From FW021-bin31 sp964647485 (GTDB taxonomy: Bacteria > Bacteroidota > Bacteroidia > Chitinophagales > Chitinophagaceae): a stretch of DNA of 64,000 nt. A program made the position numbers and the translations under genes. The notes below the pieces were generated by a model. That model worked only from the letters and a program-made list of their open reading frames with translations. It was not told the DNA's origin and did not search any database. Position 1 is the stretch's first letter; every line of letters starts with the position of its first letter. Shown piece by piece: positions 18,535 to 27,488 of this stretch. The stretch covers positions 71,013-135,012 of the forward strand of contig CAZYHV010000007.1 in the NCBI GenBank assembly GCA_964647485.1, written 5' to 3'.

Positions 18535-20181
18535 ATGAAAAAGATTGTATTAAGTCTTGTATTATTTATTGCTTGTTCTTCCTATGCACAAGAAATAAAG
18601 GGTACAAAGAATAAAACGGTCGTCAGTGACAATCCTGTAGTTCATATTGCTGAAGGAGATTTGAGGGGAATAACAGAAGGAGATGTTTCCATTTTTAAAG
18701 GAATTCCGTATGCGGCTCCCCCGGTTGGCAAATATCGCTGGCGACCTCCTCAAGCTGTAAAACAATGGGAGGGAATCCGCGATGCAAGCCAATTCTGTTC
18801 GGAATGTGCACAAGCAGGCTTTAGGCGTGGAAGTGACTCCATTGCAGAAGGTTCTTCTGAGAATTGTCTGTTTCTGAATATCTGGTCACCTGACGGAACT
18901 ACTAAAAGTACAAAACTTCCGGTAATGGTGTGGATTCATGGCGGTGCTTTTAAGTTTGGCAGTGGTTCTCAGCCGGGCTTTTCAGGAGAACAGTTTGCTA
19001 AACAAGGCATTATTTTAGTTACGATCAACTATCGTTTGGGACGACTTGGTTTCTTTGCATTTCCGGCACTGAGCAAAGAACATCCGGATGAACCCAAAGG
19101 CAATTATGCCTACATGGATCAGATTGCTGCACTTAAATGGGTGCAGAAAAACATTGCTTCCTTCGGAGGCAATCCAAACAATGTGACCATTTTCGGCCAG
19201 TCTGCAGGCGGCGTCTCGGTACATTCGCTCCTGACGATACCAAGTGCACGCGGTCTATTTCAAAAAGCAATTATCGAGTCTGGTGGTGGTCGGGATGGTG
19301 TACTCTCCGGGAGACCAATACACAAGGACGGTTCCGATGTATATTATCCCGTTTCAGCGGAGACTATCGGAGTAAATTTCGCTCGCATGTATGGCATAAA
19401 AGGTACTGGCGATGATGCCCTTGCCAAACTTCGAGCCCTAAGCGTTTCTGAAATTGTAGATGGGGGAAAGGAAACGGATGGGCGCGGAGGTCCACGCATT
19501 TACGCTGGTCCAATTCTCGACGGCAAATTGGTTGTAGAAAGTTTTGAGAACGCATACAAAGTGGGTAAGCAGGCAAATGTACCTCTCTTAATTGGCTCAA
19601 ATAGTGCAGAAGTACCGGCGGGTTTCGTCAATGCGGATTCGAAGGAAGAACTGTTTTCTAAATTTGGAAAACTGAAGGATGAGGCGAAAGCGGCTTACGA
19701 CCCTGAAGGTACTGTCAGTTTGGCTAAACTTCTTACAATGGTTAATACGAATGTGGTATGGGCTGAGCCGGCCCGGTTTACCGCTAATTCATTTGTGGCT
19801 AAAGGCGAACCGGTTTACATGTATCGTTTCTCCTATGTCCCCCGCTCAATGCAAGAAAGACTAAGGTATGGCGCACCGCACGGATCCGAAATCCCTTATG
19901 TGTTCGACAATCTCAGAGACAGTCGTTGGATGACCGTAATGGCTAAGGACAAAGAAGTGGCCAGGATGATACATGACTATTGGATTAATTTTGCCAAAAC
20001 CGGTAACCCAAATGGTAGGAGCCTTCCGAAATGGCCCAAATACAATCCGAAAACAAATGAGATTATGGAATTCCGTCGCAATGGAAAAGCAATCGCTGAA
20101 CCAGATACTAACAAAGCAAGATTAGACGTGGTGGAAAAGGCAGTAACATCGGGGATAAAATTATTGACAAGAGGGATTTAA
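18535..20181 (+). CDS. Secreted type-B carboxylesterase
   Basis: Carboxylesterase of 548 residues with a Sec signal peptide (about residues 1-19, ending SYAQ). The alpha/beta-hydrolase elbow FGQSAGG gives nucleophile Ser223, and His449 in APHGSEIP is the likely triad histidine. The YRLGRLGFF and NIWSPDG segments are family hallmarks. It would hydrolyse carboxylic esters in the periplasm or outside. It has its own copy of the AraC-type promoter box and is the first intact gene of the regulon. Confidence 0.93.
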   Translation: MKKIVLSLVLFIACSSYAQEIKGTKNKTVVSDNPVVHIAEGDLRGITEGDVSIFKGIPYAAPPVGKYRWRPPQAVKQWEGIRDASQFCSECAQAGFRRGSDSIAEGSSENCLFLNIWSPDGTTKSTKLPVMVWIHGGAFKFGSGSQPGFSGEQFAKQGIILVTINYRLGRLGFFAFPALSKEHPDEPKGNYAYMDQIAALKWVQKNIASFGGNPNNVTIFGQSAGGVSVHSLLTIPSARGLFQKAIIESGGGRDGVLSGRPIHKDGSDVYYPVSAETIGVNFARMYGIKGTGDDALAKLRALSVSEIVDGGKETDGRGGPRIYAGPILDGKLVVESFENAYKVGKQANVPLLIGSNSAEVPAGFVNADSKEELFSKFGKLKDEAKAAYDPEGTVSLAKLLTMVNTNVVWAEPARFTANSFVAKGEPVYMYRFSYVPRSMQERLRYGAPHGSEIPYVFDNLRDSRWMTVMAKDKEVARMIHDYWINFAKTGNPNGRSLPKWPKYNPKTNEIMEFRRNGKAIAEPDTNKARLDVVEKAVTSGIKLLTRGI

Positions 20182-20245
20182 GTAAAAATGGTAGATCATT
20201 CGGTAATCCATATACTATCAGACCGGCGAAATACAAAGACCTTTG
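20181..20245 (+). promoter_or_regulatory. Candidate AraC site and promoter, copy C (aldo/keto reductase)
   Basis: GGTAGAT...CGGTAAT box (20190-20207), a spacer of exactly 30 bp as in copy B, then -7 GACCTTTG (20238-20245). The box begins at the last base of the esterase stop codon. It would drive the AKR-flavodoxin-SDR run. Confidence 0.7.
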
Positions 20246-20265
20246 CACAAACAATAAATTAAACA

Positions 20266-21120
20266 ATGATGCAAAAAGAAAAATTGAATAACGGAATTGA
20301 AATGCCCATTCTTGGATTTGGCGTTTTCCAAGTTAAGGATTTAAACGTATGTGAACAATCTGTTGTGGATGCCATAGAAACTGGCTATCGTTTGATAGAT
20401 ACAGCACAATCTTATGGCAATGAAGAGGCCGTAGGTAAAGCCATAAAAAGATGTGGAGTTGCGAGAGAAGAATTGTTTATCACCACCAAACTTTGGATAC
20501 AGCCCAATGGCTTTGAGGGAACAAAAAAAGCTTTTGAAAATTCATTAAAGAAACTGCAGTTAGATTATTTGGATTTATATCTCATTCATCAGCCTTATGG
20601 GGATGTGTATGGCGAATGGCGTGCCATAGAAGAATTCTATCGGCAGGGTAAGATCAGAGCCATTGGTGTGTCCAACTTTCCACCGGATCGTTTAATGGAT
20701 TTGATGGTTCATAACGAAGTAAACCCTGCCGTAAATCAGATTGAAGTAAATCCTTTCCAACAGCAGATCGAAACACAACAATTTTTAAAAGATAATAGTA
20801 TTCAAGCGGAAGCCTGGGCGCCTTTTGCAGAAGGGAAAAATAATATTTTCAAAAATGAATTATTGCTTTCAATCGCTGCGAAATACAACAAAAGTGTTGC
20901 ACAAGTCATTCTTCGCTGGCTTACGCAAAGAGGCATCGTTGTTCTTTCAAAAACAGTTCATAAAGAAAGAATGGAAGAAAACATTACTATTTTTGATTTT
21001 GAATTAAGCCCGGAAGATATACAAGCCATTAAAACATTGGATACAAATACCAGCAGTTTTTTTGACCATCGCAATCCTGAAATGGTGAAATGGTTGGGTG
21101 AAAGAAAATTAAATACTTAA
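20266..21120 (+). CDS. Aldo/keto reductase (2,5-diketogluconate reductase-like)
   Basis: NADPH-dependent AKR barrel of 284 residues. The catalytic tetrad is complete: Asp45, Tyr50, Lys75 and His108. The C-terminal cofactor loop near VLSKTVHKERMEEN is typical of AKR5-type 2,5-didehydrogluconate reductases, though many members act on small aldehydes and ketones. The next gene starts 1 bp after its stop, so the two are co-transcribed. The second codon is also ATG and could be the start. Confidence 0.93.
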   Translation: MMQKEKLNNGIEMPILGFGVFQVKDLNVCEQSVVDAIETGYRLIDTAQSYGNEEAVGKAIKRCGVAREELFITTKLWIQPNGFEGTKKAFENSLKKLQLDYLDLYLIHQPYGDVYGEWRAIEEFYRQGKIRAIGVSNFPPDRLMDLMVHNEVNPAVNQIEVNPFQQQIETQQFLKDNSIQAEAWAPFAEGKNNIFKNELLLSIAAKYNKSVAQVILRWLTQRGIVVLSKTVHKERMEENITIFDFELSPEDIQAIKTLDTNTSSFFDHRNPEMVKWLGERKLNT

Positions 21121-21121
21121 G

Positions 21122-21751
21122 ATGAAAAAACTAACAACATTTGGATTAATGATAGCCGCAAGTATCTGCATGATATCGGCCTGTTCAAATGCACAAAGTC
21201 CATCAACGGAAAAGAATAAATCGATGACCGAGGGTAATATCCTCATTGTTTATTTATCCCGAACGAATAACACCGAGGCTGTTGCAGAGATTATTCACAA
21301 TCAGGTAGGAGGTAAACTGGTGGAATTGGAATTGAAAAATCCCTATCCAAAAAATTACCAACAAATTGTGGCGCAGGTCGATGAGGAGAATGAAAAAGGA
21401 TATTTACCACCTCTTAAAACAAAAATAGACAGCATTGAAAAATACGACCTGATATTTATCGGCTTTCCCACTTGGGATATGCAATTGCCACCGCCAATGA
21501 AAAGCTTTTTGAACCAATACGATTTAAGGGATAAAACGGTAGTTCCTTTCAACACTAATGGAGGATACGGCCTGGGAAGTAGTATTCGACAAGTAAAAGA
21601 ACTTTGTCCGGATTCCAACATCCTTGAAGCCTTTTCCACCAGAGGTGGATTAGAAAGGGATGGCATATACCTGGCCATTGAAGGGGAAAGAAAAGAAGAA
21701 GTCCGTACCGAAGTTAAAGCGTGGTTACAAAAAAATGATTTAATAAAATAA
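21122..21751 (+). CDS. Flavodoxin-like lipoprotein
   Basis: Flavodoxin-fold protein of 209 residues with a lipoprotein signal (lipobox ISAC, about residues 18-21). The FMN phosphate loop YLSRTNNTEAV (about 44-54) and the aromatic GFPTWDMQLPPP and FNTNGGYG loops are present. Members of this family reduce quinones or electron partners. Attachment to the envelope is unusual for a flavodoxin and suggests an extracytoplasmic redox partner. It sits between an aldo/keto reductase and an SDR in the same operon. Confidence 0.85.
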   Translation: MKKLTTFGLMIAASICMISACSNAQSPSTEKNKSMTEGNILIVYLSRTNNTEAVAEIIHNQVGGKLVELELKNPYPKNYQQIVAQVDEENEKGYLPPLKTKIDSIEKYDLIFIGFPTWDMQLPPPMKSFLNQYDLRDKTVVPFNTNGGYGLGSSIRQVKELCPDSNILEAFSTRGGLERDGIYLAIEGERKEEVRTEVKAWLQKNDLIK

Positions 21752-21797
21752 GACTAAGAGGTTTAAAATAGTAATAAAAAAATAAAGTCAATTAAAA

Positions 21798-22646
21798 ATG
21801 AAGACTAACAAAGATATCGTGGTGCTTGTCGGAGCAGGTCAAATAGGAATGGCAATAGCAAGACGAATAGGTTATGGAAAGATAATTTTCGTTGCCGATT
21901 TAAAAATTGAAAAGGCCAACTCCATTTGCAAAATAATGAAAGAAGCAGGCTTTGACGTCATCCCTTTCGAGGTGGATATTTCATCCAAAGCCTCCATCCT
22001 TCAATTGATTGAAGAAGTGCAAAAAGAAGGAAACGTTTCAACGATAATCAATGCGGCAGGCGTATCACCAAGTCAGGCCTCCATAGAACAAATCTTGAAA
22101 GTGGACTTATACGGAACTGCTGTTCTACTGGAAGAATTTGGCAAAGTAATCAAAGAAGGCGGAACCGGCGTTACTATTTCAAGCCAATCGGGACATAGAA
22201 TGCCTGCGTTAGATCCGAAAACGGACAGGCAATTAGCCATGACGCCACCCGGGGAGCTATTGGATTTGAAAGTGCTAAAAACTGAAAATATCAAGGACAC
22301 GTTACATGCTTACCAAATGGCAAAGCGTTGCAACGTAAAAAGGGTAATGGCTGAGGCTGTGAAATGGGGAGAAAAAGGGGCAAGAGTAAATTCTATTTCA
22401 CCGGGCATCATCATCACCCCATTGGCTTTGGATGAAATAAATGGACCAAGAGGCGATTTTTACAAAAATATGTTTGCGAAATGTCCGGCAGGTCGTCCCG
22501 GAATTGCAGATGAAGTAGCCCATGTGGCGGAGTTGTTATTGTCCGATAGCGGAGCATTTATTACCGGATCTGATTTCTTAATCGATGGTGGCGCTACTGC
22601 TTCTTATTTCTATGGACCACTTCAGCCTGAAAAGCATCCATCCTGA
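21798..22646 (+). CDS. SDR-family oxidoreductase
   Basis: Short-chain dehydrogenase/reductase of 282 residues. The coenzyme loop is VGAGQIGMAIA (about 11-21) rather than the usual TGxxxGIG; NAAG and the SSQSG serine are present, and the active Tyr-x3-Lys is YQMAK. A SPGIIITPL segment follows. It is intact, unlike the SDR remnant at the start of the regulon. Substrate unknown. It lies 46 bp after the flavodoxin gene. Confidence 0.9.
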   Translation: MKTNKDIVVLVGAGQIGMAIARRIGYGKIIFVADLKIEKANSICKIMKEAGFDVIPFEVDISSKASILQLIEEVQKEGNVSTIINAAGVSPSQASIEQILKVDLYGTAVLLEEFGKVIKEGGTGVTISSQSGHRMPALDPKTDRQLAMTPPGELLDLKVLKTENIKDTLHAYQMAKRCNVKRVMAEAVKWGEKGARVNSISPGIIITPLALDEINGPRGDFYKNMFAKCPAGRPGIADEVAHVAELLLSDSGAFITGSDFLIDGGATASYFYGPLQPEKHPS

Positions 22647-22772
22647 CATCCCTAACCAATAAGGCAAAAGGTCTTACACAGAAACCTGGAATAGTAAAGG
22701 TCATAACATGAATATGTTAGAACGTACCTCGTTTAAAGATATTTAACTGTTAATTTCAAAATAATAGGAATA

Positions 22773-22889
22773 ATGCAAAAAAGAACATTAGGAAAAAACG
22801 GACTGGAAGTTTCAGCTCTTGGTTTAGGTTGTATGGGAATGAGTTACGGATATGGACCTGCAAAAGATAAAAAGGAAATCACTACTTGA
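22773..22889 (+). pseudogene. Aldo/keto reductase N-terminal stub 1
   Basis: Thirty-eight codons reading MQKRTLGKNGLEVSALGLGC then MGMSYGYGP, the standard N-terminus of YghZ-type aldo/keto reductases, ending in TGA. The other ~290 residues are missing. A second stub with the same beginning is at 26581. Confidence 0.85.
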
Positions 22890-22933
22890 AGATTCATTGT
22901 CATTATTAAAATAAATTTAAACCTCTTTGAAAA

Positions 22934-24070
22934 ATGAAAATGATAAATAAACACAGCTATAACCCGGGTAATAAAAAAATAAGCGTCTCTGTACATTTCT
23001 TGCTGTTATTGCTTGTAATTTCTCTTTTATTTGTTTCATGCTCCACCACTAAAAACAGTATAGGAAAGGAACCCTTAATGATTCAAAAACAAGGAAGCTT
23101 TGCCGTTGGAGGAACCGTCATCTCCAGCCCCGGAACCTTCGACTTAAAAGATCCTTTAAATCCTCAGGGACAGACCTTCCACGGGGACCACGCTTATGTT
23201 TTTTATCAAATTCCGGTTCATGCACGGAAGTATCCTATCGTTTTTCTGCATGGTGCCGGTCAATCTAAAAAGACCTGGGAATCAACACCCGATGGCAGAG
23301 AAGGCTTCCAGAACATTTTTTTACGCCGTCGTTTCCCTGTTTACCTTGTAGATCAACCCAGAAGAGGAGACGCCGGAAAGAGTACCGTAGAAACTACGAT
23401 TAAACCCATTCCGCAAGAGCAATTCTGGTTTACGCAATTTCGAATAGGCAATTATCCTGATTATTTTCCAAAGGTTCAATTTCCAAAAGATTCAGCTTCT
23501 CTGGAACAATTTTATCGGCAAATGACCCCGAACACGGGCAGTTTTGATCCGGATATCGTTTCTGATGCACTATCCGCATTGTTTGACAAAATTGGGGAAG
23601 GAATTTTGGTCACCCATTCACAGGGTGGAGGACCGGGCTGGTTTACCGCTATTAAAAATAAGAAAGTAAAAGCTATCGTAGCCTACGAACCCTACAGCAA
23701 CTTTGTATTTCCCGAGGGAGAATTACCTCCGCCTATAGAATCCAATGGCCTTTTTGGTGATCTAAAGGGGGGTGAAGTTCCTTTGTCAGAGTTCAAAAAG
23801 CTCACTGAAATACCTATCATTATTTATTATGGAGACAATATTGCCGACGAACCAACCAAAGTATGGACCAAAGATCACTGGCGTGCGGGACTTGAAATGG
23901 CTCGACTATGGGTGTCTACCATTAATAAACATGGAGGCGATGCAACTGTCGTTCATCTTCCTGAGAAAGGAATAAAAGGCAACTCACATTTTATGATGTC
24001 AGACCTGAACAACGTGCAGATAGCAGATTTAATGTCGGATTGGTTAAAAGAAAAAGGGCTGGATAAGTAA
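22934..24070 (+). CDS. Alpha/beta-hydrolase lipoprotein
   Basis: Exported hydrolase of 378 residues with a long basic N-terminus, a hydrophobic segment and a lipobox FVSC (about residue 36). The fold is shown by the FLHGAGQSKKTWE oxyanion strand and the nucleophile elbow THSQGGGPG, with the catalytic His probably in KGNSHFM near the C-terminus. From memory it resembles the esterase-like alpha/beta hydrolases found beside CMD proteins. No AraC box was seen directly upstream. It follows the AKR stub. Confidence 0.85.
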   Translation: MKMINKHSYNPGNKKISVSVHFLLLLLVISLLFVSCSTTKNSIGKEPLMIQKQGSFAVGGTVISSPGTFDLKDPLNPQGQTFHGDHAYVFYQIPVHARKYPIVFLHGAGQSKKTWESTPDGREGFQNIFLRRRFPVYLVDQPRRGDAGKSTVETTIKPIPQEQFWFTQFRIGNYPDYFPKVQFPKDSASLEQFYRQMTPNTGSFDPDIVSDALSALFDKIGEGILVTHSQGGGPGWFTAIKNKKVKAIVAYEPYSNFVFPEGELPPPIESNGLFGDLKGGEVPLSEFKKLTEIPIIIYYGDNIADEPTKVWTKDHWRAGLEMARLWVSTINKHGGDATVVHLPEKGIKGNSHFMMSDLNNVQIADLMSDWLKEKGLDK

Positions 24071-24129
24071 TATAGGTAGGAATATCCGTAATCCATATAT
24101 CTTCTGAACCCCGGCATTTCTGAATTTTG
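24066..24129 (+). promoter_or_regulatory. Candidate AraC site and promoter, copy D (CMD gene)
   Basis: A weaker box, GGTAGGA...CCGTAAT (24075-24092), then 29 bp and a -7-like GAATTTTG (24122-24129), 40 bp before the next start codon. Like copy C, it begins inside the stop codon of the gene before it. Confidence 0.6.
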
Positions 24130-24169
24130 CATAAAAGAAATATTAATAACGATTTAAAAAAAAAATTCT

Positions 24170-24904
24170 ATGATAATCAAAAAAGTAATAACCGGGTTAT
24201 TCATTGGTTTGATGGGTATCGGACTTACCGCAAATGCGCATCAACAACCAACAAAAGACGATACCTTGAGCCGAAAGCAACAGAGCATTGTTTCTATTGC
24301 AGCATTAACGGCAACGGGAGATTTAGAAAGTCTAAAACCTGCATTAAATACCGGGCTGGATGCCGGCCTGACCATCCATGAAATTCAGGAAGTCATCATC
24401 CATCTGTATGCGTATGCCGGATTTCCGCGAAGTATCCGTGGACTGCAAACTTTTATGAAGGTGTTAGACGAACGTAAAATTAAAGGAATCGAAGATAAAT
24501 CGGGACCTGAAGCTTCACCCATAAGGGATAAAAGAAGTAAATATGCCCGTGGTGTAGAAACCCTGTACGAATTGACCGGTCGAAACTGGAGCAAACCGAA
24601 GTCCGGCTATGGTGCTTTTGCTCCGGCAATGGATCGCTTTCTGAAAGAGCATTTATTTGCAGATATTTTTGAACGCGATGTATTGACTTATGCCGAAAGA
24701 GAGTTAGTTACCGTATCGGTACTCGGTAGTATCGGAGGGGTAGAGCCTATGTTACGGTCGCATTTAAATATTTGTTTAAGTCTTGGGCTAACGCCTCGGC
24801 AGTTGCAACAATTTGCATCAACCATTAGTCATACGCTTCCCTCTCAGAAGGCAAAAAAAGTTCAATCTATTGTAAAGGAAGTATTAAAAAGTCACAAGAA
24901 ATAA
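24170..24904 (+). CDS. Carboxymuconolactone decarboxylase (CMD) family protein with signal peptide
   Basis: Protein of 244 residues with two CMD modules (about 35-105 and 150-235) after a signal peptide (about 1-23). The helical core HEIQEVIIHLYAYAGFPRS is typical. There is no AhpD-type Cys-x-x-Cys pair, so a thiol peroxidase role is unlikely. It starts a short operon with the next hydrolase and cupin. The catalysed reaction is not known. Confidence 0.87.
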   Translation: MIIKKVITGLFIGLMGIGLTANAHQQPTKDDTLSRKQQSIVSIAALTATGDLESLKPALNTGLDAGLTIHEIQEVIIHLYAYAGFPRSIRGLQTFMKVLDERKIKGIEDKSGPEASPIRDKRSKYARGVETLYELTGRNWSKPKSGYGAFAPAMDRFLKEHLFADIFERDVLTYAERELVTVSVLGSIGGVEPMLRSHLNICLSLGLTPRQLQQFASTISHTLPSQKAKKVQSIVKEVLKSHKK

Positions 24905-24916
24905 AACCATAAAACC

Positions 24917-26014
24917 ATGAAAAATATAATCTTAGCAGGCCTTATAATGGCAACAGTTATGAATGCCGTAAAGGCACAATTACCTCAAAAAGGACAAAAT
25001 TCGTCAGGACAGTATGGACCAATATTGGATTATCAACAAAATCCCTACGGTTTGGTCTATGAAGAAGCCATCACGGAAAATGGAAAGGGAGCGGTCAATA
25101 TTCATCCGGTAATCTACAAACTGAACGGAATAGAAATTGCAGCTAATGTCTATACTCCGGCTCATTATGATTCATCAAAAAAATATCCGGCCATAACGGT
25201 AGCACATCCTAACGGAGGTATAAAGGAGCAGACGGCGGGATTATATGCCCAACGTTTAGCGGAGGCCGGTTATATTACCATTGCTGCCGATGCAGCCTAT
25301 CAGGGAGCAAGTGGTGGAGAACCTCGCAATGTGGACAAGCCCGCAAACCGCATTGAAGACATTCATGGCATGGCTGATTTTATTTCCCAATATCCGGGAG
25401 TGGATGCAAGTCGTTTGGGCGCTTTAGGAATTTGTGGCGGAGGCGGCTATACCCTGGCTGCTGCTAAAACCGACAAACGTTTTAAAGCGATAGCAACGAT
25501 AAGCATGTTCAATTCCGGAGAAGTAAGACGGAATGGTTTTCAGAATTCACAACTAAACACGATTCAGGAACGCTTAAAGGAAGCTTCGGATGCCCGTGCA
25601 CAGCAGGCCGCCGGGGGCAAAATTCTCTATGCAGCTGAGGGCTTTACAGATCTCACCGATGAAGAGATAGCCAATCTTCCCTTTGATCTGTATCGCGAAG
25701 GAGCTGTTTACTATGGTAGAACCCATGCGCACCCAAATTCAACTTCCAGATATACCAAGAGTAGTTTGCTGGCTCTGATGAGTTTTGACGCTACCAACCA
25801 AATAGAACTGATTAATCAGCCCCTACTGATGATAGCAGGGAGTGAAGCCGACACAAAATATATGACCGATGAAGCTTTCAGCAAGGCTGTGAATGCAAAA
25901 AATAAGGAACTCTTTCTGATTGATGGCGCTACTCATATAGAGACTTACTGGAAGCCGGAATATGTATCTCAGGCTGTAAATAAATTAGTAGACTTTTATC
26001 AAACAAATCTTTAA
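24917..26014 (+). CDS. Secreted dienelactone hydrolase-like alpha/beta hydrolase
   Basis: Alpha/beta hydrolase of 365 residues with a signal peptide (about 1-20). The elbow is GICGGGGY (about 173-180), with Cys in place of Ser as in dienelactone hydrolases; His is in DGATHIETYW near the end. The segment PNGGIKEQTAG is like YcjY-type hydrolases. It lies 12 bp after the CMD gene and 14 bp before the cupin gene. Confidence 0.87.
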   Translation: MKNIILAGLIMATVMNAVKAQLPQKGQNSSGQYGPILDYQQNPYGLVYEEAITENGKGAVNIHPVIYKLNGIEIAANVYTPAHYDSSKKYPAITVAHPNGGIKEQTAGLYAQRLAEAGYITIAADAAYQGASGGEPRNVDKPANRIEDIHGMADFISQYPGVDASRLGALGICGGGGYTLAAAKTDKRFKAIATISMFNSGEVRRNGFQNSQLNTIQERLKEASDARAQQAAGGKILYAAEGFTDLTDEEIANLPFDLYREGAVYYGRTHAHPNSTSRYTKSSLLALMSFDATNQIELINQPLLMIAGSEADTKYMTDEAFSKAVNAKNKELFLIDGATHIETYWKPEYVSQAVNKLVDFYQTNL

Positions 26015-26028
26015 ATAAAAGGAAGAAA

Positions 26029-26517
26029 ATGAGAATTTTAAATGTAATGGTAGCGACTATTTTGATAGGAACCCTGCTTGGTTCTTGCAAAGATGGTCAA
26101 GATGGGAAGGCAACTGTTCTTAATCAGAATAAGGATATGATCTTTTCAAAAGGTGAAAAAATAGAAAATGATGATCGTTTTAATGGCACGGTATGGGTCA
26201 ATTCCTTAATTACGGCCGACAGTGCCAATAAAACAGCGGTTGGAAATGTTATTTTCGAGCCCGGTGCAAGATCGGATTGGCACATTCATCCGAGCGGACA
26301 AATTTTATTGGTCACGGGTGGCGTTGGCTACTATCAAGAGCAAGGTAGTCCGAAGATAATCCTCCATAAAGGCGATGTGGTCAGGTGCCCGCCCAATGTC
26401 CCGCACTGGCATGGTGCAAGTCCCGATGAAGAATTTATTCAAATTGCTGTTACCGGCAGAGAAAATGGTCCGACAGAATGGCTACGAGAGGTTACAGAAG
26501 AAGAATATACAAAATAA
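26029..26517 (+). CDS. Cupin-domain lipoprotein
   Basis: Single cupin barrel of 162 residues behind a lipoprotein signal (lipobox LGSC, about residue 20). Metal-binding residues are visible in WHIHPSGQ...GYYQEQG and PNVPHWHGASPDE. Small cupins of this sort are often encoded with CMD proteins and aldo/keto reductases. It is the last intact gene of the AraC-linked set. Confidence 0.87.
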   Translation: MRILNVMVATILIGTLLGSCKDGQDGKATVLNQNKDMIFSKGEKIENDDRFNGTVWVNSLITADSANKTAVGNVIFEPGARSDWHIHPSGQILLVTGGVGYYQEQGSPKIILHKGDVVRCPPNVPHWHGASPDEEFIQIAVTGRENGPTEWLREVTEEEYTK

Positions 26518-26580
26518 ACAGTAAAAACAGATCAGTATCAGACTAAAAGATAGTTTGACACTGAATTAATTTTAAAGATT

Positions 26581-26628
26581 ATGCAAAAAAGAAAATTAGG
26601 AAAAAGCGGACTATAAGTATCAGCCATA
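26581..26628 (+). pseudogene. Aldo/keto reductase N-terminal stub 2
   Basis: Begins MQKRKLGKSGL and then hits TAA where stub 1 has a Glu codon; the following codons (VSA) still match. Only about 16 codons of homology remain. The sequence from here to 26835 holds nothing I can recognise. Confidence 0.75.
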
Positions 26629-26835
26629 AAAAATTGTTTTATGAGAGTAAATGTGGGTTAAACAGGGTATGAAAACAATGATGGATACGGTATGGAATTT
26701 AGGGAATTGGCTTGCAAGGGGTTAAATGGGATAAAAGGCGGACAGGAGCAGTTAATTTACTGATTGTTAAGGATATCAACGGATGTACCGGTTTTTCAGC
26801 TTGCCTAATAGGCCGGAATTTCGTAATTTTACGAT

Positions 26836-27363
26836 GTGGGAAATCGGAAAGAAATAGAATTAGACTTTGTCGTCGATGAGTTGACAAATTCAATCCGGAA
26901 TACTATCTCCGGTGATAGTTTTTCGACTGAAGTGGGTAGGTTTACGCATAGTGACTGTAAGCAGACAATAAAGAAAAACGGTTGGAATTTTAATTGGAAA
27001 TCAGAACTTGATAATGATGTCAAAGATATCTATAAACTGACAATCGTAGGGAATGCGGATATTATTCAGGGGCTTTTGAGTATTCATAGAGAAACGGACC
27101 ATATTTTTATGGATCTCCTTGAAAATGTACCCTTTAATATTGGCAAAAGCAAACTTTATGAAGGGGTAGCCGGAAACCTTGTAGCATTTGCCTGCAAGCT
27201 TTCTTTTCAATTTGGATTTGAAGGCTTCGTAGCATTTACAGCAAAAACGAGGTTGATAAGACATTATGAGGAAACACTGGGAGCTTATCATCTCGGAAAT
27301 CAAAGAATGATCATTCCAACGCATTCAGCCAGAAAATTAGTAGATAAATACTTTAAAACATAA
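26836..27363 (+). CDS. GNAT-like acetyltransferase-fold protein (hypothetical)
   Basis: A 175-residue protein with a GTG start (ATG at 26834 is out of frame). The second half, about residues 105-160, looks like a degenerate GNAT fold: the GKSKLYEGVAGNLVAFAC helix and FEGFVAFTAK strand in place of motif A, followed by LIRHYEETLGAYHLG like motif B. No signal peptide. It is followed 5 bp later by a 39-codon gene, a layout seen in toxin-antitoxin pairs. The function is inferred only from fold resemblance. Confidence 0.6.
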   Translation: MGNRKEIELDFVVDELTNSIRNTISGDSFSTEVGRFTHSDCKQTIKKNGWNFNWKSELDNDVKDIYKLTIVGNADIIQGLLSIHRETDHIFMDLLENVPFNIGKSKLYEGVAGNLVAFACKLSFQFGFEGFVAFTAKTRLIRHYEETLGAYHLGNQRMIIPTHSARKLVDKYFKT

Positions 27364-27368
27364 AAGTT

Positions 27369-27488
27369 ATGGGATTTATAAGAGAACCAAAGGGTGTCGA
27401 TTTTGTGATAAAAAGTGAACCCCTGACTGACAAGGAAAGGCAGGAAATAAGCAAATTTATTTCCGAATATAAGGCGAAGAACCCCTAA
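27369..27488 (+). CDS. Small acidic/basic 39-residue protein, partner of the GNAT-like gene
   Basis: Starts MGFIREPKGVDFVIKSEPLT and continues with a helical, charged tail (KERQEISKFISEYKAK). I recall similar short proteins in Bacteroidota, always near this length, but know no function. It follows the GNAT-like gene with 5 bp between, so it is likely co-translated, and could be an antitoxin-like or adaptor peptide. Confidence 0.6.
   Translation: MGFIREPKGVDFVIKSEPLTDKERQEISKFISEYKAKNP

Noticed and set aside
22690..22770. Fifth AraC box upstream of the AKR stub and hydrolase
   Set aside because: Only loose similarity (AGTAAAGGTCAT); no CGGTAAT half-site and no matching -7 spacing.
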